A program made the translations under genes and the position numbers. The notes below the pieces were generated by a model. That model was not told the DNA's origin. It searched no databases and was given only the letters and a program-made list of their open reading frames with translations. From Variovorax saccharolyticus (GTDB lineage: Bacteria; Pseudomonadota; Gammaproteobacteria; Burkholderiales; Burkholderiaceae_C): a stretch of DNA of 64,000 nucleotides. Position 1 is the first letter of the stretch. Every line of letters starts with the position of its first letter. Below are positions 42,174 to 50,774 of this stretch, in pieces. The stretch lies in NCBI RefSeq assembly GCF_030316765.1, contig NZ_JASZYT010000008.1:310001-374000 (forward strand), written 5' to 3'.

Positions 42174-43151
42174 TCAGAAGGGCGGCGAGCCCGCGGCGGT
42201 GGCGGCGTTCTCGATCGGCACCGCGAAGCCGATGCCGATGAAGGTGCGCTGCTGGGTCGGGTTGAGGATGGCGGTCACGATGCCGAGCACCTCGCCGTTC
42301 ATGTTGACCAGCGGGCCGCCCGAGTTGCCGGGGTTGGCGGCCGCATCGAACTGGATCAGGTTGCCGAGTTCCTGCTTGCCTTCGGGCGAACGGAAGGAGC
42401 GGTTGAGGCCCGAGACAACGCCGGCCGACACCGAGGGACCGATGCCGAAGGGGAAGCCGACCGCGGCCACCTGGTCGCCCGGCATCAGGTCGGCGGTCGA
42501 GCGCATCGTGGCCGGGATCAGGTCGTCGGGCAGCTTCTGGGCCTGCAGCACGGCGAGGTCGTTCTCGGGCTGCAGGGCGGTGATGGTCGCGGGCGCCTCG
42601 AGGCCGTCGGCGAAGGTGACCTTGATGGTCTCGGCGCCGGCGACCACGTGCAGATTGGTCAGGATCACGCCCTTGTCGACGATCACCACGCCGGTGCCGA
42701 CGCCGCGCTCGACCTGCTTGCCCGGCACTTCGTCGGTGGCCTCGGCCGGCTTGCCCTTGGCCATGTTGCGGCCGCGCTTCTCGGTCTTGGCCTCGGGCGT
42801 GGACTTTTCGGTGCCGTAGCCGACCACGCGCACCACGGAGGGGCGGATGATCTCGGCGGCACGGGCCGCGGGCGAGGGCAGGACCTGGGTCTGCAGCGTG
42901 CGCAGCACGGCAGCGTCGATGTCCTTCTGGGTCAGGGCCTGGGCCCCCTGGCGCGGCCAGAAGTAGGCGCCGGTGGCACCCATGGCGACGACCATGGCCA
43001 GCAGCAGGCCGAAGCTGCGTCGGCCCGGCTGCCAGGGTGGGGCGGGAGGCTGCGCGGCCGCTTCGGCCCCAGCGGCCTCGGCAGGCGTGCCGGGCTCGGC
43101 CGCATCCTGCGGCCCTCGGGGCGAGCGGCTGTAGAAAGCTGGCCTGCGCAT
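42174..43151 (-). CDS. Membrane-anchored trypsin-like serine protease (S1C), no PDZ domain
   Basis: A 325-residue protein with an N-terminal Pro/Ala-rich cytoplasmic stretch, a membrane helix (about 46-64), and a chymotrypsin-fold domain. The triad is His168 in NLHVV, Asp198 in ENDLAVL and Ser277 in GNSGGPL. No PDZ domain follows, unlike DegP or DegS. The start at MRRPAF is preceded by GGAGGTG. The cleavage site is probably in the periplasm. It leads the MoxR-DUF58-BatA operon, so it may be a quality-control protease for that complex. Confidence 0.88.
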   Translation of the reverse strand: MRRPAFYSRSPRGPQDAAEPGTPAEAAGAEAAAQPPAPPWQPGRRSFGLLLAMVVAMGATGAYFWPRQGAQALTQKDIDAAVLRTLQTQVLPSPAARAAEIIRPSVVRVVGYGTEKSTPEAKTEKRGRNMAKGKPAEATDEVPGKQVERGVGTGVVIVDKGVILTNLHVVAGAETIKVTFADGLEAPATITALQPENDLAVLQAQKLPDDLIPATMRSTADLMPGDQVAAVGFPFGIGPSVSAGVVSGLNRSFRSPEGKQELGNLIQFDAAANPGNSGGPLVNMNGEVLGIVTAILNPTQQRTFIGIGFAVPIENAATAAGSPPF

Positions 43152-43239
43152 CGGGCACCTCCGGGCAAAAGAGAGTCGCTGTGGGAGGCACGGTAGCACG
43201 CTTTCCGCGGCCTTGCATCCCTTCGGGCATCATCGTGCG

Positions 43240-44100
43240 ATGGCCTTCTTCGTCGACACCCACTGCCACCTTGACGCGCCCGAATTCGGATCGGAGATGC
43301 CCCAGATCCGTGCCCGCGCCAGGAGCGCCGGCGTCGGGTTCTGCGTCATCCCGGCAGTTGCCGCCTTCAACTTCGACACGGTGCGCGAACTCGCACACCG
43401 GCAGGGCGATGCCTATGCGCTCGGCATCCATCCGCTGTGCACCGGCGACGCACGCGACGAGGATCTCGCGCTGCTCGACGACGCACTGGCCCGCCGGCGC
43501 GACGACCCGCGGCTGGTGGCCGTCGGCGAAATCGGCCTCGACTACTTTGTGGAGGGACTGGATGCCGACCGGCAGGAGCGCTTTTTTCACACTCAGTTGC
43601 AACTGGCGCGCAAGCACGCGCTGCCGGTCATCATCCATGTGCGCCGATCGGTGGACAAGGTGCTGAAGCACCTGCGCCAGGTGGCGCCGGGCCAGCGCTG
43701 GGAGGGCATCGCGCATGCGTTCAACGGCAGCGAGCAGCAGGCGCAGGCCTGCATCGACCTCGGGCTCAAGCTCGGCTTCGGCGGCGCCGTGACCTTCGAG
43801 CGCGCCCTGCAGCTGCGCCGGCTCGCCGCCTTGCTGCCGCTCGAAGCGATCGTGATGGAGACCGATTCGCCCGACATCCAGCCGCATTGGCTCTACCGGA
43901 CCCAGGCGCAGCGGGCGGCGGGCGAGCCGCAGGGGCGCAACGAGCCGTCCGAGCTGCCGCGCATCGCCGAGGTGGTGGCCGGCCTTCGCGGCATCGAGGC
44001 GGCGTCGCTGGCCGAGGCGACCACGCGCAACGCCGCGCACGCCTTGCCTCGTCTGCAGGCGCTGATCGGCCTGTCGGCCGACCGCCCGCGGGGCGCGTAG
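43240..44100 (+). CDS. tatD: TatD family DNase
   Basis: A 286-residue TIM-barrel metal-dependent nuclease. The metal-binding residues are present: DTHCHLD (His8, His10), Glu97 in GEIGLDYF, His133, His159, and Asp209 in METDSPD. The length exceeds the YcfH-like forms slightly. TatD proteins have 3'-5' exonuclease activity in repair of oxidised DNA. No ribosome site is obvious upstream. The gene is divergent from the protease operon. Confidence 0.92.
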   Translation: MAFFVDTHCHLDAPEFGSEMPQIRARARSAGVGFCVIPAVAAFNFDTVRELAHRQGDAYALGIHPLCTGDARDEDLALLDDALARRRDDPRLVAVGEIGLDYFVEGLDADRQERFFHTQLQLARKHALPVIIHVRRSVDKVLKHLRQVAPGQRWEGIAHAFNGSEQQAQACIDLGLKLGFGGAVTFERALQLRRLAALLPLEAIVMETDSPDIQPHWLYRTQAQRAAGEPQGRNEPSELPRIAEVVAGLRGIEAASLAEATTRNAAHALPRLQALIGLSADRPRGA

Positions 44101-44224
44101 GCCAAGTGCCCGAGTTGGGTGCGTGCTGGCGTGAGCGGGGGTTTTGGTGTCATCCTTCGACCCCGTGCACTCGTTGCATCAATGTGGCGAGCCAGTCACT
44201 CCAACTCATACAAGGAGCTTTCCC

Positions 44225-44569
44225 ATGAACCAGTCCATCGTTCGCACCCTCCCCGCCGCCCTGGCGTTCGCCCTCGCCGGCATCGGCTTCTCGGCGGTCG
44301 CACAGACCACCGCCCCGAGCACCACCCAGAAGGTGGAGAACGCGGGCGAGAAGGCCTGGGACAAGACCAAGGAAGGAACCGAGAAGGCCTGGGACGCCAC
44401 CAAGAGCGGCACCAAGAAGGCCGTGAAGGCGACCGAGAAGGGCGCCAAGAAGACCGGCAAGGCGATCGACAACGTGGCCACCGATGCCGCCGACGGCACG
44501 CGCAAGGTGGGCGACAAGATCGGCGAGAAGATCCCGGGCACGGCCCAGAACGAAGCCGTCAAGAAGTAG
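44225..44569 (+). CDS. Exported LEA-like protein of 11-residue repeats
   Basis: A 114-residue protein with a signal peptide ending SAVAQ. The mature part is a row of 11-residue units: EKAWDKTKEGT, EKAWDATKSGT, KKAVKATEKGA, KKTGKAIDNVA, then looser ones. The period, Lys/Glu balance, Ala/Thr spacing and lack of aromatic residues other than Trp are those of group 3 late-embryogenesis-abundant proteins. Such repeats form amphipathic helices on drying or at surfaces. AAGGAG sits upstream, and a strong terminator follows, so it is a single-gene unit. Confidence 0.83.
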   Translation: MNQSIVRTLPAALAFALAGIGFSAVAQTTAPSTTQKVENAGEKAWDKTKEGTEKAWDATKSGTKKAVKATEKGAKKTGKAIDNVATDAADGTRKVGDKIGEKIPGTAQNEAVKK

Positions 44570-44606
44570 CCCGGAGCGCGCCGCACGACGGCGCCCGGCC
44601 CCGAAG

Positions 44607-44631
44607 AAAAACCCGCCGCGGCGGGTTTTTT
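44607..44631. terminator. Bidirectional intrinsic terminator
   Basis: An 11-base stem, AAAAACCCGCC with GGCGGGTTTTT, and a GC loop, plus further T. It separates the LEA-like gene (+) from the converging mscS gene (-). The U-run exists in both orientations. Confidence 0.9.
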
Positions 44632-44633
44632 CT

Positions 44634-45464
44634 TTAGGCGACCGCGGGTGGCGTGATGTTCCGGTGCACCAGAGGCGTCTCGGGCGTCGGGTAGCCGGCG
44701 CTGCCGAAAGTCCTTACCACCGCCTTGTGGGTGTCGAAGTACACCTGCCAGTAGTGGTCGGTGTGGGTGTAGGGACGCACGGCGAGCAGCGGCCCCTCGG
44801 GCGTGAACTGCAGGATCTCGACATCCGGCGGCTGCTCGGTCGAGACGTTCGGGATCTGGCTCACCGCGGCCTTGAGCAATTCGATCGCCTGGTTGACGTC
44901 GACGCCGTTGGCGACCTTGGCCGTGACGTCGACCCGCCGGAAGGCGAGCTGGCTGAAGTTCTGGATCGGGTCCGACAGCACCTTGTTGTTGCCGACCGTG
45001 GTGACCACGTTGTCGGGCGTGATGATCGTGGTGCCGAACAGGCCCAGTTCCTTGACCGTGCCGTTGATGCCGCCGCCGACCGTGACGTAGTCGCCGACCT
45101 TGTAGGGCCGCAGCACCTGCAGGAACACGCCGGCGGCGAAGTGCGTCAGCAGGCCGCCCCAGGCCGTGCCGATCGCCAGTCCGGCACCGGCCAGGAGCAC
45201 CGCGAACGAGGTGGTGCGGACGCCGAACATGTCGAGGATCGAGAGGATCAGGACGATGTTGAGCAGCACGCCGAGGATCGAGACCAGGTAGTGGCTCAGG
45301 GTCGGGTCCATGCGCTTGCCGCGCTCGAGGGCCGTGGCGACCAGGCGCTGCGCCAGGCCGATCAGCCAGCGGCCGACCGCCCAGGCGATCAGGGCGCCGA
45401 TCACTTTCAGGCCAAAATCCACGCCTTGCGTCGTCAGGAAAATCCAGATCGCTTCCGTATTCAT
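44634..45464 (-). CDS. mscS: Small-conductance mechanosensitive channel (MscS family)
   Basis: A 276-residue channel with three N-terminal helices (about 13-32, 52-74, 80-110). The pore helix has GTAWGGLLTHFAAGVFLQ, and the beta domain carries DYVTVGGGINGTVKELGLF. A C-terminal alpha-beta part follows. It opens on membrane tension to release osmolytes. Length is normal. The converging neighbour is the LEA-like protein, also associated with water stress. Confidence 0.93.
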   Translation of the reverse strand: MNTEAIWIFLTTQGVDFGLKVIGALIAWAVGRWLIGLAQRLVATALERGKRMDPTLSHYLVSILGVLLNIVLILSILDMFGVRTTSFAVLLAGAGLAIGTAWGGLLTHFAAGVFLQVLRPYKVGDYVTVGGGINGTVKELGLFGTTIITPDNVVTTVGNNKVLSDPIQNFSQLAFRRVDVTAKVANGVDVNQAIELLKAAVSQIPNVSTEQPPDVEILQFTPEGPLLAVRPYTHTDHYWQVYFDTHKAVVRTFGSAGYPTPETPLVHRNITPPAVA

Positions 45465-45514
45465 TTCTTCTCCTCGCAGGTGCCGATGTGCCGGCAGGCC
45501 GTGCAGCGTTCGTT

Positions 45515-46048
45515 ATGAATAAGCCGGCTTCGCGCCCTGGCGACGTCAAGGCCGTGCTCACGGGGCTCGCGCCAATCGTTTCCGGGAACACCGCCTTGTT
45601 GATACTCGGCAGTTTTCCTGGCGCCCGGTCGATCGCGCAGCAGCAGTATTATGCGCACCCGCAGAATCAGTTCTGGAGAATTTTGCAGACGCTGTGGCCC
45701 GGAAACCCGCTTCCAGTGGGCGAAGGCAGCTATGAAAAACGTAGCAGCTGGCTGCTCGACCACGGCCTCGGCGTGTGGGACGTGTATGCCAGCTGCGAGC
45801 GCGAGGGCAGCCTCGATGCGGCGATCCGCGACCCGGTGGCGAACGACATCGCGAGCTTGCGCCTGCCCCGGCTGGCGGCGATCGCGCACAACGGCGGCGA
45901 GAGCTTCCGGCATGCGCGCCATACGCAGGCGCTCGGGGTGCCGGTGCACCGGTTGCCGTCCTCCAGCCCCGCCAACGCGAGCTGGAGTTTCGAACGCAAG
46001 GTCCAGGCCTGGCGCGAAGTCTTTGCAAGGTATCTGGACCTCCCATGA
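45515..46048 (+). CDS. DNA-deoxyinosine/uracil glycosylase family protein (UDG superfamily)
   Basis: A 177-residue protein. The motif GSFPGARS at 32-39 with YYAHPQNQFW at 45-54 and LPSSSPAN near the end identify the UDG family 6 (hypoxanthine-DNA glycosylase) group. The enzyme would remove deaminated adenine or uracil from DNA. Its last codons overlap the next gene start (ATGA). A divergent start lies 50 bases from mscS. Confidence 0.85.
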   Translation: MNKPASRPGDVKAVLTGLAPIVSGNTALLILGSFPGARSIAQQQYYAHPQNQFWRILQTLWPGNPLPVGEGSYEKRSSWLLDHGLGVWDVYASCEREGSLDAAIRDPVANDIASLRLPRLAAIAHNGGESFRHARHTQALGVPVHRLPSSSPANASWSFERKVQAWREVFARYLDLP

Positions 46049-46788
46049 AGCTCTCCCTTCCCGAAGTCAATTTCTCCGACTGGGGCGATATTCGCTACCT
46101 GCACCTGGGCACCGAATGGGTGCAGGGGTCGATGAAGCTCGATGCGCCCTTCGAGATCGAACTCGAATACGTGCAGCGCATGATGGCCTGGCTGTTGTTC
46201 GTCGACCCCGCCAGCGTCGCGAAGCGGCATGCGATGCAACTCGGCCTGGGTGCGGCCAGCCTGACCAAGTTCTGCCGCAAGACGCTGCGCATGCGCACCA
46301 CCGCGATCGAGCTGAATCCGCAGGTGGTCGCGGCCTGCCGCGGCTGGTTCAAGCTGCCGGCCGACGATGCCAAGCTCGAAGTCGTGGTCGCCGATGCCGC
46401 GACCGAGATCCGCAAGCCGCGCTGGCTCGGCACGGTCGACGCGCTGCAGGTCGACCTCTACGACCACGAGGCGGCGGCGCCGGTGCTCGACAGCGAGGCT
46501 TTCTACGCCGACTGCCGTGCCCTGCTGACCGAGGACGGCGTGATGACGGTCAATCTCTTCGGCCGCTCGTCCAGCTACGAGCGCAGCCTCGAGAAGATCA
46601 CGGCCGCCTTCGGCGCCGATGCGGTCTGGGCCTTCAAGCCGACGCGCGAAGGCAACACGGTGGTGCTGGCCCAGGCCGTCGCCAGCCGGCCGAAGCGTCC
46701 CGCGCTTGCCGACCGTGCCCAAAGCATCCAGACTCGCTGGAGCCTGCCTGCGCCGAAGTGGCTGCGGGTGTTCAAACCGCAAGAATGA
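46045..46788 (+). CDS. Spermidine-synthase-like methyltransferase-fold protein
   Basis: A 247-residue protein of the class I methyltransferase fold. The core reads RHAMQLGLGAASLTKF, TAIELNPQVV (the acidic residue that would bind the nucleoside), and VVADAATEI, which resemble spermidine synthase. The usual DS-type catalytic segment is DVALVDLYDH-like here as LQVDLYDHE. Such proteins are often called SpeE-like; the substrate is unknown. It is coupled to the DNA glycosylase gene and 28 bases ahead of a PilB-like ATPase. Confidence 0.78.
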   Translation: MKLSLPEVNFSDWGDIRYLHLGTEWVQGSMKLDAPFEIELEYVQRMMAWLLFVDPASVAKRHAMQLGLGAASLTKFCRKTLRMRTTAIELNPQVVAACRGWFKLPADDAKLEVVVADAATEIRKPRWLGTVDALQVDLYDHEAAAPVLDSEAFYADCRALLTEDGVMTVNLFGRSSSYERSLEKITAAFGADAVWAFKPTREGNTVVLAQAVASRPKRPALADRAQSIQTRWSLPAPKWLRVFKPQE

Positions 46789-46816
46789 ATTCGCCCCGGG
46801 TCGCTTTGGGTTGGAA

Positions 46817-48607
46817 ATGAACGCTGTACTGACTTCTTCCTCGTCTTCTCCTTCCGGCCACGAAGGCCCGCTGGTGCTGCGCCAGCTGATCGAATGGCTG
46901 GCCAAGGACGGCCTGATCTCGCCGGTCGAGGCCAAGCGCACGCTGGCGCGCTGCGCCCAGGCGGAGAGCCGGCAGGCGCCGCTGGTGCGCCTCGCCAATG
47001 TCGCGATGACGCGCGAGAGCGACGGCAAGCCGCTCGATCTCGAGATGCTCACCCAATGGCTGGCCGGCCGGGCCGGGCTCGCGTACCTGCGCATCGATCC
47101 GCTCAAGGTCGACGTGGGCAAGGTGGCCGACACCATGAGCGCCGCCTACGCCGAGCGGCACAAGGTGCTGCCGGTGCAGGTGACGCCGAGCGAGGTGGTG
47201 GTGGCGACTGCCGAGCCCTTCCTGACCGACTGGATCGCCGAGGTGGAGCGCCAGTCGCGCCGCGCGGTGCGCCGGGTGGTCGCCAATCCGACCGACATCC
47301 AGCGCTACACGGCCGAGTTCTTCGCGCTCGCCAAGTCGGTGCGGGCGGCGCAGAAGGCCGGCGGCGGTGCCGGCGGCGCCAGCTTCGAGCAGCTGGTCGA
47401 GCTCGGCAAGAGCAACAAGCAGCTCGACGCCAACGACCAGAGCGTGGTGCAGGTGGTCGACTGGCTCTGGCAGTACGCCTTCGATCAGCGCGCCAGCGAC
47501 ATCCACCTCGAGCCGCGGCGCGACCAGGGCGTGATCCGCTTTCGCATCGACGGCGTGCTGCATCCGGCCTACCAGATGCCGATGGGCGTGATGAACGCGA
47601 TGGTGGCGCGCATCAAGCTCCTGGGCCGCATGGACGTGGTCGAGAAGCGGCGTCCGCTCGACGGCCGCATCAAGACCCGCAACCTGCGCGGCGACGAGGT
47701 CGAGATGCGCCTGTCGACCTTGCCCACGGCCTTCGGCGAGAAGATGGTGATGCGGATCTTCGATCCCGACACCGCCGTCAAGGACCTCGATGCGCTCGGC
47801 TTCGCCCAGCATGACGCGCAGCGCTGGGAGAAGCTCGTGACGCGGCCGCACGGCATCATCCTGGTGACCGGACCGACCGGCTCGGGCAAGACCACCACGC
47901 TCTATTCGACCCTCAAGCGGGTGGCGACCGAGCAGGTCAACGTCAGCACCGTCGAGGATCCGATCGAGATGATCGAGCCCTCGTTCAACCAGACGCAGGT
48001 TCAGCACCAGCTCGACTTCGGCTTCACCGAAGGGCTGCGGGCGCTGATGCGGCAGGACCCGGACATCATCATGGTGGGCGAGATCCGCGACCTCCCCACC
48101 GCCGAGATGGCGGTGCAGGCGGCGCTCACGGGCCACCTGGTCTTCAGCACCCTGCACACCAATGACGCGCCGAGCGCGATCACGCGGCTGATGGAACTGG
48201 GCGTGCCGTCCTACCTGATCAACGCGGTGATGCTCGGCGTGCTGGCCCAGCGTCTGGTGCGCACGCTGTGCCCGCATTGCAAGGAGCTGGACGAATCGAT
48301 CACGCGCGAGAAGCTGGCCGAGTTCGTCAAGCCCTGGCAGATCAACGGCTCGGTGCGGGCCTACAAGCCGGTCGGCTGCGTCGACTGCCGCATGACCGGC
48401 TACATGGGGCGCATGGGACTGTACGAACTGCTCAGCGTGAGCGAGGAGTTCAAGGCCCTGGTCACGAAGGAGCCGAACACGGTCGGACTGCGCCGCCAGG
48501 CGGTGGTCGACGGCATGCGGCCCCTGCGGCTGGCCGGCGCGCTGCGGGTCGCCGAGGGCGTCACCACCATCGAGGAAGTGCTCAGCGCAACGCCGCCTTT
48601 GGAATGA
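46817..48607 (+). CDS. GspE/PilB family type II/IV secretion ATPase, orphan
   Basis: A 596-residue hexameric ATPase. The N-terminal MshEN-like part (about 1-190) precedes the ATPase with Walker A GPTGSGKTT at 352-360, the Asp box ASDIHLEP, Walker B DIIMVGEIRD and His box TGHLVFSTLHTND, then a tetracysteine zinc site (Cys485, 488, 521, 524). It could drive pilus assembly or type II secretion. No pilin, PilC or PilD gene is near, so partners are elsewhere, or it has another role. Length slightly exceeds PilB. Confidence 0.92.
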   Translation: MNAVLTSSSSSPSGHEGPLVLRQLIEWLAKDGLISPVEAKRTLARCAQAESRQAPLVRLANVAMTRESDGKPLDLEMLTQWLAGRAGLAYLRIDPLKVDVGKVADTMSAAYAERHKVLPVQVTPSEVVVATAEPFLTDWIAEVERQSRRAVRRVVANPTDIQRYTAEFFALAKSVRAAQKAGGGAGGASFEQLVELGKSNKQLDANDQSVVQVVDWLWQYAFDQRASDIHLEPRRDQGVIRFRIDGVLHPAYQMPMGVMNAMVARIKLLGRMDVVEKRRPLDGRIKTRNLRGDEVEMRLSTLPTAFGEKMVMRIFDPDTAVKDLDALGFAQHDAQRWEKLVTRPHGIILVTGPTGSGKTTTLYSTLKRVATEQVNVSTVEDPIEMIEPSFNQTQVQHQLDFGFTEGLRALMRQDPDIIMVGEIRDLPTAEMAVQAALTGHLVFSTLHTNDAPSAITRLMELGVPSYLINAVMLGVLAQRLVRTLCPHCKELDESITREKLAEFVKPWQINGSVRAYKPVGCVDCRMTGYMGRMGLYELLSVSEEFKALVTKEPNTVGLRRQAVVDGMRPLRLAGALRVAEGVTTIEEVLSATPPLE

Positions 48608-48613
48608 TTCAAG

Positions 48614-48650
48614 CAGGGATTACCCTGAATTCTCGATAGGTGGAATCCAC
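48614..48650. promoter_or_regulatory. Two inverted repeats upstream of tctB
   Basis: CAGGG-ATTA-CCCTG (48614-48627) and GTGGA-A-TCCAC (48640-48650) stand 12 bases apart in the only promoter region of tctBA. They lie 62 to 98 bases before the tctB start. Both arms are perfect. They look like protein-binding sites, perhaps for a two-component regulator of tricarboxylate transport, but the regulator is not in view. Confidence 0.45.
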
Positions 48651-48711
48651 ATCGAGCTGACTCGCAGCTGACCACACAATCTCCGATCGAGTTTTTTCGT
48701 GGAGACTGTTC

Positions 48712-49200
48712 GTGAAAATCAAGAGTCAGAAAGACTTCTTCTCGGGGGTGATGTTCGCCGTCGTCGGAGTCGCCTTCGCTTGGGGGGCGACGACCTACAA
48801 CGTCGGCAGCGGTGCCCGCATGGGCCCCGGCTACTTCCCGCTGATGCTGGGCATCCTGATGGCCGTGATCGGCCTCGTGATCATGTTCACCGGCCTCACG
48901 GTCGAGACCGAGGACGGCGAACTGATCGGCAAATGGGCCTGGAAGCAGGTGGCCTACATCCTCGGCGCCAACCTGGCCTTCGGCGTGCTGCTCGGCGGAC
49001 TGCCCAGCGTCGGCGTGCCGGCCATGGGTCTGATCATCGCGATCTATGCCCTGGTCATCATCTCCAGCCTGGCCGGCGCCCACTTCGAGCTGCCCAAGGT
49101 GCTGATCCTCGCGACGGTGCTCGCGATCGGCAGCTACATCGCCTTCATCTGGGCGCTCAAGCTGCAGATCCAGGTCTGGCCTACCTTCATCACGGGCTGA
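48712..49200 (+). CDS. tctB: Tripartite tricarboxylate transporter small membrane subunit TctB
   Basis: A 162-residue protein with four predicted helices. It begins at a GTG (GGAGAC upstream) with KIKSQKDFFSGVMF; the family motif GARMGPGYFPLMLG follows the first helix. It associates with TctA in the membrane. It lies 10 bases before tctA. The transporter takes up tricarboxylates or other carboxylates by a sodium or proton gradient together with a binding protein. Confidence 0.88.
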   Translation: MKIKSQKDFFSGVMFAVVGVAFAWGATTYNVGSGARMGPGYFPLMLGILMAVIGLVIMFTGLTVETEDGELIGKWAWKQVAYILGANLAFGVLLGGLPSVGVPAMGLIIAIYALVIISSLAGAHFELPKVLILATVLAIGSYIAFIWALKLQIQVWPTFITG

Positions 49201-49210
49201 GGACCGACAA

Positions 49211-50722
49211 ATGGAACTCCTAAACAATCTCTCCCTCGGTTTCGGTGTCGCGTTCACCTTCACCAACCTGCTGTACTGCCTGGTCGGCTGTATTCTCGGC
49301 ACGCTGATCGGCGTGCTGCCGGGCATCGGCCCGGTCGCCACCATCGCGATGCTGCTGCCGGCCACCTACGCGCTGCCGCCGGTGTCGGCCCTGATCATGC
49401 TGGCCGGCATCTACTACGGCGCCCAGTACGGCGGTTCCACCACCGCCATCCTGGTCAACCTGCCCGGCGAGTCGTCCTCGGTCGTGACCGTCATCGACGG
49501 CTACCAGATGGCGCGCAAGGGGCGGGCCGGTCCGGCGCTGGCTGCCGCCGGCCTGGGCTCCTTCTTCGCCGGCTGCGTGGGCACGCTGATCCTGGCCGCC
49601 TTCGCGCCGCCGCTGACCGAGCTGGCCTTCAAGTTCGGCCCGGCCGAGTATTTCTCGCTGATGATCCTGGGCCTGATCGGCGCCGTGGTGCTGGCCTCGG
49701 GCTCGCTGCTCAAGGCGATCGCGATGATCGTGCTGGGCCTCTTGCTGGGCCTGGTCGGCACCGACGTGAACTCGGGCGTGGCGCGCTTCAGCTTCGACAT
49801 CCCTGAACTCACCGACGGCATCGGCTTCGTCGCCATCGCCATGGGCGTGTTCGGCTACGGCGAAATCATCGCCAACCTGTCGCGCCCCGAAGAAGACCGC
49901 GAAGTGTTCACCGCCAAGGTGTCCGGCCTGTTCCCGACCAAGGAAGACTTCAAGCGCATGCTGCCGGCGGTGCTGCGCGGCACCACGCTCGGCGCCGCGC
50001 TCGGCATCCTGCCGGGTGGCGGTGCGCTGCTGGCCGCCTTCGCTGCCTACACGATCGAGAAGAAGACCAAGCTGCATCCGGGCGAAGTGCCCTTCGGCAA
50101 GGGCAACATCCGCGGCGTGGCGGCTCCCGAGTCGGCCAACAACGCCGGCGCGCAGACCTCCTTCATCCCGCTGCTGACCCTGGGCATCCCGCCCAACGCC
50201 GTGATGGCGCTGATGGTCGGTGCGATGACGATCCACAACATCCAGCCCGGCCCGCAGGTGATGACCAGCAACCCCGAGCTGTTCTGGGGCCTGATCGCCT
50301 CGATGTGGCTCGGCAACGCGATGCTGATCGTCCTGAACCTGCCGCTGATCGGCATGTGGATCAAGCTGCTGTCGGTGCCCTACAAGTACCTGTTCCCGGC
50401 GATCGTGCTGTTCTGCGCGATCGGCGTGTACTCGACCAACAACAACACCTTCGACATCTGGATGGTGGCGGCCTTCGGCTTCATCGGCTATGCCTTCTTC
50501 AAGCTCGGCTGCGAGCCGGCGCCGCTGCTGCTGGGCTTCATCCTGGGCCCGATGATGGAAGAGAACCTGCGCCGCGCCCTGCTGCTCTCGCGCGGCGACT
50601 GGATCGTCTTCGTCTCGCGGCCGATCTCGGCCGGCCTGCTGGCGGCGGCGCTGCTGCTGCTGATCATCGTGCTGCTTCCGGCCGTCAAGTCGAAGCGTCA
50701 AGAGGCCTTCGTCGAAGACTGA
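49211..50722 (+). CDS. tctA: Tripartite tricarboxylate transporter large membrane subunit TctA
   Basis: A 503-residue transporter with about 12 helices. The family signatures are LPGIGPVATIAMLLP at the first loop, and GIYYGAQYGGSTTAILVN (split GIYYGAQYGG / STTAILVN) then LGIPPNAVMALM. Length is standard. No TctC gene is cotranscribed; the nearest (51799) lies beyond the LysR gene. A terminator follows. Confidence 0.94.
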   Translation: MELLNNLSLGFGVAFTFTNLLYCLVGCILGTLIGVLPGIGPVATIAMLLPATYALPPVSALIMLAGIYYGAQYGGSTTAILVNLPGESSSVVTVIDGYQMARKGRAGPALAAAGLGSFFAGCVGTLILAAFAPPLTELAFKFGPAEYFSLMILGLIGAVVLASGSLLKAIAMIVLGLLLGLVGTDVNSGVARFSFDIPELTDGIGFVAIAMGVFGYGEIIANLSRPEEDREVFTAKVSGLFPTKEDFKRMLPAVLRGTTLGAALGILPGGGALLAAFAAYTIEKKTKLHPGEVPFGKGNIRGVAAPESANNAGAQTSFIPLLTLGIPPNAVMALMVGAMTIHNIQPGPQVMTSNPELFWGLIASMWLGNAMLIVLNLPLIGMWIKLLSVPYKYLFPAIVLFCAIGVYSTNNNTFDIWMVAAFGFIGYAFFKLGCEPAPLLLGFILGPMMEENLRRALLLSRGDWIVFVSRPISAGLLAAALLLLIIVLLPAVKSKRQEAFVED

Positions 50723-50743
50723 TCCTTCCCGGACCCTCGCAAG

Positions 50744-50771
50744 AAAACGGCAGCCTCGGCTGCCGTTTTTT
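50744..50771. terminator. Bidirectional intrinsic terminator between tctA and the LysR gene
   Basis: AAAACGGCAGCC with GGCTGCCGTTTT, TC loop, and more T. It lies 22 bases after the tctA stop and before the end of the converging LysR gene. The A-run on the left gives a U-run for the minus strand too. Confidence 0.92.
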
Positions 50772-50774
50772 CGT

